Source of the DNA: Adiantum capillus-veneris
Lineage: Eukaryota; Streptophyta; Polypodiopsida; Polypodiales; Pteridaceae
Length of the DNA stretch: 64,000 nt
Reading direction: 5' to 3'
NCBI GenBank assembly: GCA_014529385.2
Contig: CM043957.1
Coordinates: 70,120,003-70,184,002 of the forward strand
Made by a program: the position numbers and the translations under genes. A model generated the notes under the pieces. That model did not search any database. It was not told where the DNA came from and saw nothing but the letters and a program-made list of their open reading frames with translations. Numbering within the stretch: the first letter of the stretch is position 1; each line of letters begins with the position of its first letter. This document shows, piece after piece, positions 1 to 10,275 of the stretch.

Positions 1-14
1 TGCTTCAAGTGAAA

Positions 15-1061
15 CTATTGGTAGATTGACTTGAGTTTTCTGTTGAGTGATGACCACTGGTTGGAAATCTGTAAGGTATTCATTGGTTTGTCTGGAACAG
101 TAAGATCCTCCTGAAGGGCCGTCGTAGACTGAGACAGAGTAGTTTTTGAAGGTATATCCATCTGTAAAGGTTTATCTGTGGAACAAATTGTGTCCAACGA
201 TTCAGTCGCAGCGACTAAAGTCGTGCTGCAAGAGTCTACATCTGTTTTATCCTTTGCATCGTTGAAGGCAAGGAATGGAGTCTTCAACTTTGAAGAATTA
301 TCATTCACCATAGCATCTGGTATCTGTTTAGAGACAAAGACTATATTCTGCAAGGGCGGTGACGAGCCGAATTTTCCTGCCTGGATCACGGCCAAAGAAG
401 GGGTTATGTGCTTGTTGGTTGTCACATAAGAACTAGAATCTTCTGAATCTTCAGCTTTCTTAGCGGGTATTAAGGCTTCCAATTGAGAAGCGGGAGGTTG
501 AGGGAGTTGTCGCCTCTTAGACCTCTGAAGGATCCTCTTGCACAAGGAAAGGATCAGTTAATCTTCGACTTTACCACCATCAGACAAGAAAGACTTAAAT
601 GTAGGGCATGGCTTGCGAGGGGGAACTTGTCCAGCGTCGCAGCATTCACGACCGAGTACTCGACTAGGGTCCGATATCTGTGCCACTAAGTAAGCCCATC
701 TTGATATCGCTGGTGATCCTTTGGAAGCTTCATATTGTTGCTTTTGTTGCTGATGATTCGAATAAGAAGTTGGTTGCTTAGTACTGTAACATTTCCAAGA
801 ATATTCATGTTGAGACTTTTGCTGCTCGCACGAAGGTACTTTGCGTCTAGTTGTCTGTGAGAAACCATGCTTTGGGCTAGAAAATTTGGACTGCAAAACC
901 TCCGATTTGGTCGTTTCAAAGCTTTGCATCTGTAACTAGTCCAAGCAATTGTTGATGGAAACAAGACTTGCTGAGAAAGTCTGTTGCATAGCTTCCATTT
1001 GGGCTTTGAGAAGGGCAAAAATGTGCGCTTGCTGATCATCTTCTCTTTGGAACGTCGACAT
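15..1061 (-). pseudogene. Broken Gln-rich ORF, possibly a retroelement gag-like gene
   Basis: I do not recognise this protein. Read from an ATG at 1061 on the minus strand, one frame runs to 15 with internal stops only at about 936 (TAG) and 558 (TAA). The first ~45 residues are Gln-rich and helical, with two Met/Gln-rich heptad-like stretches. The middle has Cys, His and Arg residues but no clean CCHC knuckle. The last third is Ser/Thr-rich and probably disordered. Both internal stops could each come from a Gln codon by one C-to-T change. The composition and the surrounding transposon debris suggest an accessory or gag protein of a decayed element; a captured host exon is the alternative. 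Confidence 0.4.
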
Positions 1062-1079
1062 AGAGATCTCGACCTCGTT

Positions 1080-2760
1080 GATGGGAGATGTCTCCACTGG
1101 AGCGGGCGACAAAGTGTGTAATCCGGGACTAGGAGCTCGCTATGAACACGTGACCAATATATTCCGGCTTGGAATTGGTATATACTTCAGCTTGAAAATT
1201 TATTCCAGAATCTGTTCCTGGTTCTGTGTCTGTTGGCGGAGTGTCAGGAATAATAATAACCTCGAGGAAGGGGGTTCTCTAGCAAACTCTCCTTCGGAAC
1301 TTCATCTATGTATGAGAGATACGAATAGGCGCCTAAGTGTGATCGTTTGCAATGGTTGTGGGTCAGAATGCGTGCAGGAGAGGCAAGGAGCCAGCGTTGG
1401 ATGGGAAAAGGGGGGCAGCGTAAGAATTCTGCAAACGCTAGCCTTGCGACATCTTTTTTTTTTATATCGCTGGCTGGTTTAATTGAACAGGTACATTCAA
1501 ATGGCCCTTTTAATTAATGGGAGTGGCCGGCCAGGTTGGGCGCCCTTAATGAGTTTAATAAAATAAGTTGCGCTGGCCTATTAGCTGGTTTAATAAAACG
1601 TCATGTGCTGCTGTATAAGGGGCTTGCGTAGACTTTTTTTTAACAAAAGGCTGCCAGCGTAAGATTTCAGCGATTGGTGAGGAGGCGCCTGGCTGAAGGG
1701 TATGCGTAGGGAAGAGACATGCGAAGAGGCATGGCAGCCAGCAGGTCATATGCCAAGAGGTGTGAGCACTCAAGAAGAGGCATGGATGGCTACCAAGAGG
1801 CAAATCCCGATGAAGAGGTGCCAATGAAGAGGTGCATCGCGAGGCTTCCACCAAGAAATTTCAGCACACACATCGGGTATGCCATTTGAAAGGATTAGTT
1901 AATCGGGTATCTGTGAGGTCCGGAATGGATCTAGATGCGATTACTAAATACGTTGCCGATCGGTCATGGTCTGAGATTTGGAATGAATTTGTCTGTGATT
2001 TGTCATGTGATGTCCTGTGATGTGACTGTCGTCTTGTATAAGTGCTAGATGTGTCGTGTCTAGTGCGTTGGTACTAACAGTCAGTGTCTACTAAGACAGT
2101 TGATGGCCTTTGTCTGTTTTGCAGGCGTAATCAAGGGCGATTACAATTCTTTCAAGAGGGGATATGTCACAAATTGGTGACGTGGCAAGCTCCCAGACCC
2201 CCCCCCCCCCCGCCCTCCCTTTGTTGACGTGGCAGGCGCCCTTAAAATGCGCCGACAGTTTGTGCCGTACGGACCTCCGCAATTTTCGTTGACTGTTGAC
2301 GCGGCAGATTTTTGCAAAACGCACTGACTTGCTGACGTGGTAGTATGTACGGATTTCTGGAAATTACGCTGGCTGAATTTTGGCAGCTTTTGGAGATTAA
2401 AGCTTTTGAGTTTGAGAAGCTTTTGGAGAAGTTAGCTTTTGAGTTTAAAAGATTTTGGGGCTCTGCTTTTGGGCATCCCTAGTAAGAATAAATAAGTCTT
2501 TAGGGACTCGCTACTCAAAGCATGTGGACGCAAAGTCTGAGAGTGAGTACCCACGGACTCTCTTGTACTTTGCACACAGATTAATATAAAAAAGAAATAC
2601 CGAAAGGGGCGCCCGTCTTTGGGGCCAATACCTCTTGGCACGGAACTACGCCAGGCCGTGTCGTCTTTTGTGAACTGTTTTAAAGTGAACCTCTGTTGTG
2701 TCGCGGTGGAATCTAGACTTGGGGTGTCCAAGTTTGTTACATGCTGTGTGTAGTTAATTC
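1080..2760. other. Non-coding stretch with LTR-like features
   Basis: No supported gene. It contains a run of about 12 C at 2200, four TGACGTGG-type motifs (2178-2342), repeated AAGCTTTTGGAG units at 2385-2460, and an AT-rich segment after a TTGTACTTTGCACACAG stretch near 2563-2590 that looks like the R/U5 part of an LTR. I could not define both ends, so the LTR reading is tentative. Confidence 0.3.
2178..2342 (+). promoter_or_regulatory. Cluster of four TGACGTGG-like bZIP-type motifs
   Basis: TGACGTGGCA occurs at 2178 and 2225, TGACGCGGCA at 2297 and TGACGTGGTA at 2333. The ACGT core with a TGACG half is the known type of site for plant bZIP factors (TGA, GBF and HY5 groups) and is common in promoters of LTR elements. 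The spacing (47, 72 and 36 bp) and the LTR-like surroundings suggest a U3 enhancer. Function is inferred from motif only. Confidence 0.35.
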
Positions 2761-3833
2761 TATCAAGAATCTCCTCAACTCAACCGACTCACAAGTCGCA
2801 CAACCAGCATCTGCAGAAACTACCGCTGCTGACCGCTTTTTAGAGAATGGAGCAAAATTGAGGGTAAAGGCATAAAGTACTGGTATCTAGATCATTTCCC
2901 AGCGCTATAGTGCCCCACCCTTGAGGAAGGAGTCGGAAACCTGCACCTCCGGTCATATACCACATTCCAGAATCTCCAAGCTGCTACGGGAAGTCCAAAG
3001 AATGAGACAACCAAAGCTGCTGAGAAATCAACTTTTCGATGATGAAGAACCAAAGAACTGCACCGACCACCATATAGAATGATGAACTGCAAACTGTATC
3101 TGAAGGAACTTCATCGGAAGTGAGAGTGAAAACTGCTACTGATCTTCATCTGTCTGGAACATATCCCGAGTGGATATCACCCTACTCTCAAGCGAATTGG
3201 GAACAAACATCCAACAGAAAGGAACATCATTACTAAGACTGCATGCAATACCGCAAGATCAAGAAGACCGTGCACCCAAGCTTTGCAAGAGGAGAACAAG
3301 GTGCTATAGAAAGCCACCAAATAGACTGTCAATCCTATCCGGTGCTCATGGAACCACTAAAACCGTAAGGAAGTAGTCTGCGCAAACTGACTCCCAAGCT
3401 GGCTCCATATCCCCCTCTGTAGGGAGAACTCTCGGACCATGAATTAGTGCTAGAAGTGATGAAGAAGATCCTACTGCTGTCCAAGCACTTCTCTCTAAAG
3501 AAGCAGCTGGAAATGAATAGCTCCCCCTTTGGATCCAACAACCGCATGCTTGCTCCCCTTGCGGGAAACTCCATCTGGGAAGACCAAAGCAATCCAGCAC
3601 TGCTACACATCCTGAAACCTCCATCGGGTTCCCCTCGGTAAAGAGAGGTCAGGGTAAACAAGGGTAAAGACGGGGAAGTTCTAGACGAGGGTCCATAGCC
3701 TCCACATACCCAAATCTGCCCCAAACTTGGAGAAAACCAGGAAAAAACAGCCAAGCTTCTTCTCTCTCAATCAAGTCCAAAATGGCACCGGATCAGCCAA
3801 ATCCGAGTATTCAAGGTGGTCGTGACACCTAGG
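2761..3833. other. Non-coding, probable internal leader of a minus-strand LTR element
   Basis: No ORF here has recognisable domains. The stretch lies immediately inside (to the left of) a primer-binding site at 3834-3845, so on the minus strand it would be the leader of the element that owns that site. Confidence 0.3.
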
Positions 3834-4006
3834 GCTCTGATACCATGTCAAAGGTGGCAGCGGAAGATGCAATGAAGATGAGAACTGGCTCATGATCTGG
3901 TGGACACCTCGACTCCGATCTAGAACACTTAAAATGCCACATACATAACAAGGCACCTGTAGAGAGGAGAGATCACTAAGGTAGAAAGAGAAAGGACATT
4001 TGATAA

Positions 4007-4623
4007 TAAGAGAGAGAGAGAGAGAGAAATGAAATGAAATGTTATATTAACGTCTTCAAAAGGCCATAATGACCTATGAGACTCGAAAGTTACAAAGTGG
4101 TGGATCTGATACAAAGTCAGAGTAACAAAATAACCTAACAACAATACAAAACATAGATATATACTATGGGGTCCTAAGTTGATCGATGTGAACCAAGCAA
4201 AAGACTAAGCAAAAAATGGGCGGCTTGTTGGGATAGCTGAATCACAAGAGATCTAGCATTGGTCGTTGGCGAATCTCATCAACTTCCTCCATGGTTAGTA
4301 GTCTGACTGGGCGTCGTGCATGCCTGGCCAGCGTGCTCCGAATTTTCTGTCGTAGCCTCCGTCGATGCTGTGTAGTTCTTCGCAGTCGCGGGCGCCTGGA
4401 TTTCCCTAGTTCAATCGCTCGGTCAATCAGTGTGCCTCTGGTGTGAGACGAGGGGGAGCTCTGCTGTGGGAGTGGCTCTTGCGGCTGTCCCGTGTCTGCT
4501 CTGAAGAAGTCTGTGATCCGTCTTTGAGATTGGTTAGCCTCGCCATTCATCAGGCTATCTCTGTGTCTGCGCAGCTCGAGCAAGAACAAACCTAGACATC
4601 TCTGGTCTTCGTATCCCATGACT

Positions 4624-4662
<39 letters not shown>
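4007..4662 (-). mobile_element. 5'-truncated LINE copy with (CT)n tail
   Basis: The minus strand encodes the C-terminal ~125 residues of the LINE protein seen in full at 10.3-13.0 kb (ORF 4242-4619, sharing the EDQRCLGLFLLELRRHRDSL stretch and an Arg-rich end). It is followed by the shared 3' end (GGTCTCATAGGTCAT, then GACGTTAATATAACAT) and a tail of ATTTC repeats plus (CT)n at about 4009-4036. The 5' break sits beside a second (GA)n tract at 4627-4662, so simple repeats bound both sides. No endonuclease or reverse transcriptase remains. Confidence 0.8.
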
Positions 4663-4666
<4 letters not shown>

Positions 4667-4980
4667 GGAAAGGCTCTCCATGCAGATAACAAGCTGCTCA
4701 TACAAGTGACCAAGGGTGGTGCGCCACATAACTGGCATGCCAACTGGATAGACCCGAGATACACACAATTGCAACTGTTGCTGACACTGCCAATTGCTCG
4801 TGACTGTGCGGTCTCCACATGGGCAATACCAAACTGCATCTCCTCCCAGAAACAAGGTGGATATGGAGACCTATATACACCCAGCTGTCTACCAGCCCCC
4901 ACGACCTCTAAATGGGTGAAATAGCAGAAATAGGCATCGGATGCCCACAAGGGCCATGGGAAAAATATCGGCAAGGCTGG

Positions 4981-5396
4981 GAAAAATACCATATTTACCC
5001 GGAACGGGAACGGGGAACGGGAACAGGAGGGTCCCAAACAGGACGGGAACGGGAAGGAGGAGGGGGGGCTAGAACGGGAACGGGGCCAGAACGGTTGACT
5101 AAAGTAAGGCTTGAATTACCTCCATTCAGCTTAGTCCCAAATAAACTCCTAAACAACCCCAAAACTGCCCCCAAATCTGCCCCTAAATGTCTACTTTTGC
5201 CCGTTCCGACCCGCGTTTCACCGTTCCGCCTCATGTTCCGCCTCGTTCCCCCCATTCTGGAACACCGTTCCACTTAAACCTGTTCCGGGACGGCGTTCCG
5301 TTCTCGACTTTGTTTCGGGAACGGGACTCGCCCGGAACGCCGTTTTGGAACGTTTGGGCTGTGTTCCCCCCGTTCCCTGTTACACTGAAAAATACC
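4981..5396. mobile_element. 396-bp GGAACGG-rich insertion with 10-bp target duplication
   Basis: The decamer GAAAAATACC is found at 4981-4990 and again at 5387-5396, a perfect target-site duplication. The DNA between has a left half rich in GGAACGGGAAC units and a right half rich in the complementary CCGTTCC, so it can fold back on itself, and it has no coding capacity. A 10-bp duplication fits a Mutator-like non-autonomous or foldback element. Confidence 0.6.
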
Positions 5397-5589
5397 CCAG
5401 CCTACAAGAGCCTAATGGCCATGGAACCAAGCCAAAACCCAAGGCTAAACATGGCTAAACACAACCCGACATGAGGAACCTACCTCACACTGGCTGGGCA
5501 CAGCCACAAAACAGCTCTCACTCCCTAACACCTATCCCTGGGAGAAATTGCGACGGACTGGACAATCCAGAGAGATGCCTGAACTCTAA

Positions 5590-5960
5590 CAGAAAGAATT
5601 TACATCCGAAAAGGTAAGAGGTGAAGGCCACTCCACAATGACGTGAATCTTCTTGGGATCCACAACAATGCCATTCCCAGAGATGATATGACCAAGGTAC
5701 TCCATATGGTCCTTGAAAAACAGGATTTTCTTTTTATTGATGTACAACACGTTTGTATGCAGAACTTCTGCAAATGTTGTTTGTGATCTGGCAAAATTTT
5801 GCTGAAGACGAGAATGTCATCCAAGTATACTATCAAAAATTTGTCCAAGTAAGGAAATTTCTCATCGTTAAGGTCATAAAACTGGATGGGGCAGTGGTTA
5901 ACCCAAAAGGTATGACCAGAAATTTGTGATGGCTTTAAAATACTTAGCACGCTGCTCTTC
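5590..5960 (-). pseudogene. Ty3/gypsy reverse transcriptase fragment
   Basis: On the minus strand the catalytic motif IVYLDDILVFSK is present, followed after a frameshift by the conserved region ending YLGHIISGNGIVVDPKKI, typical of gypsy polymerase after motif C. Only ~120 residues remain and the reading frame is broken between the two blocks. The rest of the element is absent on both sides. Confidence 0.85.
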
Positions 5961-6614
5961 TGCCAATTTGGGCCCTATGGATTTCTTCTTCTGATTCTGT
6001 ACCCTTTGGAAGACTCTTGCCTTGTTGAGGTGGACACTAGCTTGTCTGCAAGATAGGTCAATGAGCCAGCGTGCATCAGCATTTAAAAACTTGGTGTGCA
6101 TAGCCTATAGCAAGTGTGCTTGGCCCATATTTTTGTGAGCTCTAAGCAAGTGCATAGGGACATATAGTTCAGAAGGTCTCTTAAAACTCATGCAGTTTGC
6201 AACTAGAATTCCATTATCAAGCAAACTGGTCAATACCCCTCAGTTTAATTAGTAGATGGGCCATTTGACTGACTTGTTTTATTAAATCTAGGCAATCTTT
6301 AAAGATGGCAGCCGCAGATATTACTGTATATTTCAAATCACTGTACATATCTTGTAGAATCTAGATTTCCAGCATGGGTATAAGTGTGGTAAATGCATGT
6401 TACAAGGGTGATTAGCTATGGGTAAAATGCAATCGAGATGTACAGATGATTATAAGGAGATGATAAAAATGTTGAACTGATGCTGTCCTTCAAAATGGTA
6501 CGAGTCAATGTTTCGTTGGTTTGTTTTTTTTTGGTCAACACAATGAGGGTTTTTTTTTTCCCTTTTTTGTCAGCACCGACTGTCCAGTAATGTGCAAAAT
6601 CTCTTCTGCTACAG
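5961..6614. other. Non-coding sequence upstream of the RRM gene exons
   Basis: A 67-residue minus-strand ORF (5898-6101) has an exon-like basic composition but no recognised domain. The rest is AT-rich intron or upstream DNA ending in a pyrimidine-rich tract and a TACAG acceptor at 6611-6614. I searched here for the missing first exon of the downstream gene and did not find it. Confidence 0.4.
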
Positions 6615-6969
6615 GAATATGTGGTAGTTCTTGTAAGCCATGGTAAACAGCGAGTACAAGCTATCAAGGATTTAGAGGCGTTCCTTGGTGATCGAAGTGA
6701 ATTCTTTGTTACCTGGTCTGTCACATTTCTACTCAACTTTTACATATTATACATAAATTTATTCATACCTCCTGATTACTAGCTCTTGTCATGTTGGAAC
6801 TTAACGTTTCCTGGGATCACTCTGCAGGCTTTGGGAGCACCTGGGCTCTAACATGCACTTGTATACAGCATCTCCGCCAGATGATTCATCCCCAAATCAG
6901 AATCAGGGTGAGAATGAAGCAGAAGGTGAAAATGAGGTCACTGTGGAAGGCTTAGATGTCTCAGAGCAG
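6615..6969 (+). CDS. Exons for the PWI/Nab2-like N-terminal domain
   Basis: Exon 6615-6715 begins EYVVVLVSHGKQRVQAIKDL and ends FFVTW, with the Trp codon split over the intron. Exon 6828-6969 continues LWEHLGSNMHL and then a Glu/Asn-rich linker. The pattern of a hydrophobic helix, a basic loop, and F-L-G-D...F-V-x-W-L-W is the conserved core of this plant family's N-terminal fold, known in relatives to bind nuclear pore or RNA partners. The 6715 donor and 6828 acceptor keep the frame. Confidence 0.78.
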
Positions 6970-9900
6970 GTGATAAAATGTTGACTTTCGTCGTAGGGTC
7001 TGTTTTCTATTCGCAGTTGGTTTTGACTTTGTGGTTTGCAAGGTGCAGACAAAAGAGAAAGTCCTTCAGTCGTTGCCAGACAGCAAGGGTGGACGAATCA
7101 TTTCGCTGAGGAGTAAGCCCTCTGAAAGTCATTTGAGGAGGGAGTTAAAGTTAAATTCTTCAAGAGTTAGCCAGAGTGGCGTGACTCGAAGTCTAAGTGG
7201 GTCCATACGGCCTGCAAAACGCCAGCGTTCACCAGATTCTTCCCTTCAATCAGAAAGAGTTGCTTCTGAGAAGCAAAAGGTTTTAAGTTGTTTTCGTTTT
7301 GTCTTCACCAAATTGCCTGGTTATGGTCTTGCAATTGTGCTTATTAGCTTTATATTCTGTTGACAGGCTCCACGGGTGAGTGCTTCAATGCGGTTGTTGC
7401 AGTCAGCTGTGCGAGAGGCAGTGGCACCAGCAACAGGGCATCCAAAGCGTTCAGTTCGAGAGGCAGTGGCACCAGCAACAGGGCATCCAAAGCGTTCAGT
7501 TCGAGAGGCAGCAACTTCAGTTTGGAAAACGACTGCTTCTCTGCGAGCTTCAACAGCCCCCACATCTAGTCATTCAAAATGGTCGGAATCAACTTTGAAA
7601 CGCTTGCAGTCAGTTGTATCAGCTGATTTTGGTGAGATGCTTTAAAGAACGGTGAACCGTGAAGTTCTTTGTTACTTGCTGCAACTAACCCGTTTGTGAT
7701 TCACAGAGAAATCTGAGGTTGCTAGCGTGCAACAGCCTGCTCGCCGACCTAAAGCTGCAAGACAAAGTCAGCAGGCCGTGCCAGCAATTATGATGGCTAT
7801 GAAAGCAGCGGCTGCAGCAGCTGAGGATGTGACCAAAGTGAGGGGGAGACATTCTGGCAATATTTGGGACCGGTTGGGCAAGAAATCTGCTGATTCTGGA
7901 GATAGCAAGGATGAAGAATATGAAAGATATGGCGACGATAGCGAAGAAGCAGTAGAAGATAGATATGTGAGTCATTACGATGATGAGCAGAGCCGCAAGA
8001 GACCTAGACTAGATCATGATGAGATGCTTAGTGAAGGCTCACTGGAAGATGATGCTGCAGCCTCAGATTCAGGTTTTGATAAGTACACAGGGCAGACGGC
8101 GAGCAGCAGGAATGTCTATGCTGTTCAGGGTGACAAGTATCACAGGAAAGAAAGGAACGATGAAGGCCTGAGTGAAGATGAGGTGGAAGATGTTGAAGAT
8201 ATCAGGGCAAGAGATAGGCGAAGACAAAGTAGAGAGGAGTCTGTAACTGTAGAGTACCGACTGGCCCGGAACATGGAAGGGGCTAAGAAGGAACCACACA
8301 AGCAAAAAGGGTCCAGTCCTGCTTCAGGGTTGGCTAACTCCTCTCAGAAAATTGTTAATATCTCTGTAAATGTCAATACGTGGAAGCCTGGCACTTATGA
8401 CAACACTGGAGGTAGTGAGCAACCTGCTGCTTTGCCTGCCCAAAACCAGTCACAGGAACAGGCAGATAAAGTTTATCCTGCTAGTACCCCAAATGGTAAT
8501 GAACTTCAAGAAGATGGAGCAGACGTTATGGTAAGGAAGTCAATCATAGATTTTGCTCATTGATCATTAGTTAATTGGGAAAACCAATATCAATATGCGT
8601 TGTTCTTTGTTATCTTAAAAATTAGCACATTCCTTCAATGGCACAGGTGCAACCTGCACGAGAATTGCAACAAGAGACAAGTACTCTGCCTGCCAAACCA
8701 ACGGAAACAGCAAAAGTTCCAAAACCCATATCATCTGCTCTACCCACTGGTAAGTTGCTTGCTCTAATGCCAAGAAGAGCTTGTTTCATTACCTGCTGAT
8801 AATTGAAATTACCTGTATTCCCTTCATTTCCCCTAGTCATAGTTAATACCGAGGCAATGGAAATGTCTAATGTGTGAAATGGAAATTGGGTAGAAACGCC
8901 ACATGATAATCATAGTAATGTCTGTCGCCTCCTTTTTTCTTAATAACTAAACAAGAAAAAAGCCTTTAATCGAAATGAACTTCTTGAGGGTACAGTCCCC
9001 AAGATAAATATACAAAATATGCCGATTGCCACAGGGGTGTGCATGTTCGGACGTCTGAGAGATTGAGAACCAAGGAATATTCTTGGTATCTCTTGTATAT
9101 ATTTTTTGGATTTTGGGATGACACCCGCAAGTACGCATGCACACGTACATGCACATGCACAGAAAACAGGGCTTCAGACCATGGCAGGAGGATGGCACAC
9201 TACAGGAGTCACTTTCTTCAGCCTCTGCTTGTGGATTCGTCATTCATATGGATGCTTAACAATCACATGAATCATGCACACACTAGTGGAAAGAGACAGC
9301 CAGATAGAGGCAGCTTTGTGAGCAAGATCCAAACATGGAGGAGCACTAGATGTCAAGTGTCCTATGATATTTGAGGGAGACCACTGCTTGTGTCGTGAGG
9401 CTTTTGTGCCACTATGACAGTTATGCAGTTCGAGGACCAAAGGTGTTTCAGGTTTTGCCGAGGGAACCTTTTCTTTGTGGGATGTTATTGGTGACTATTA
9501 TCTTATGTGATTACATTCCTTTTGCTTACCGCTATGCTGGTATCGATGAATGTTGCACTAGGTCACCATATTGATAGTGGCATATGCTTTATCTACATTA
9601 AGGATCATCTTCCCAGCATTGCAATGACCATGAATCTCTTTGGATATGGTTAGTGATTATCAAAGCATCACTTTCGCTTTAGGTAATAACCTCTAATCAT
9701 GTGACTAATCATATATCTTTTCCACCTCATTGTTTCCCCCCTTCTTCTTTTCCTCCATGCCTGATCATTGTTTCATGTGGCTAAGTCCTCGTGGAACTTG
9801 AGAAGGGCTGCAAAGACATTCTGCTGGGCATGAGACCTCATCAGCCACGCCCGTGTAACAATTGGCTTCCTCATCATCACTGCCCGAGTATGAGGACGGT

Positions 9901-10216
9901 TGACACTTGCAGGACACATCAGTGAAGTCATTTTCTACAGATGTCATGGTGAATAGATTAGTGGTGCTCAGCCAAGCAGAGACCTAGACACCCTCATCCT
10001 AGGCAAGTTTTTTGACCGCCAAGGTATTCGAGTCACCCCCCAGGATACATGATGGAAAGACCCCATTGAGAGAGAGGTGATATTGCCTATATATTGGCAG
10101 ATAATGTACTACAAAAAATGCATAGCATTATTTCTTCACTCCTCTATGACGGAAGTAACATCCCATTGTATGTACTATTTTGGTCTCATAGGCCACATAG
10201 CCCTTTTAGGGGCGTT

Positions 10217-10275
<59 letters not shown>

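Larger units (their letters stand above)
3834..5589 (-). repeat. tRNA-iMet primer-binding site and adjoining disrupted LTR
   Basis: The 12 bases at 3834-3845 are the complement of TGGTATCAGAGC, the usual primer-binding site of plant LTR elements. Directly to the right, 3846 starts TGTCAAAGG, which on the minus strand is an LTR end in CA. The LTR seems to continue to about 5589, where the sequence reads CTCTAACA (minus-strand LTR start TGTTAGAG). It is split by a LINE fragment (4007-4625) and a 396-bp insertion (4991-5386). Without its partner LTR the outer limit is uncertain. Confidence 0.45.

Noticed and set aside
1051-1482. 134-codon ORF after the broken gene
   Set aside because: No domain, biased composition, and it starts in the upstream region of the minus-strand ORF.
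3335-3754. 139-codon minus-strand ORF as gag
   Set aside because: Placed after a primer-binding site, but no gag helices or zinc knuckle can be seen.
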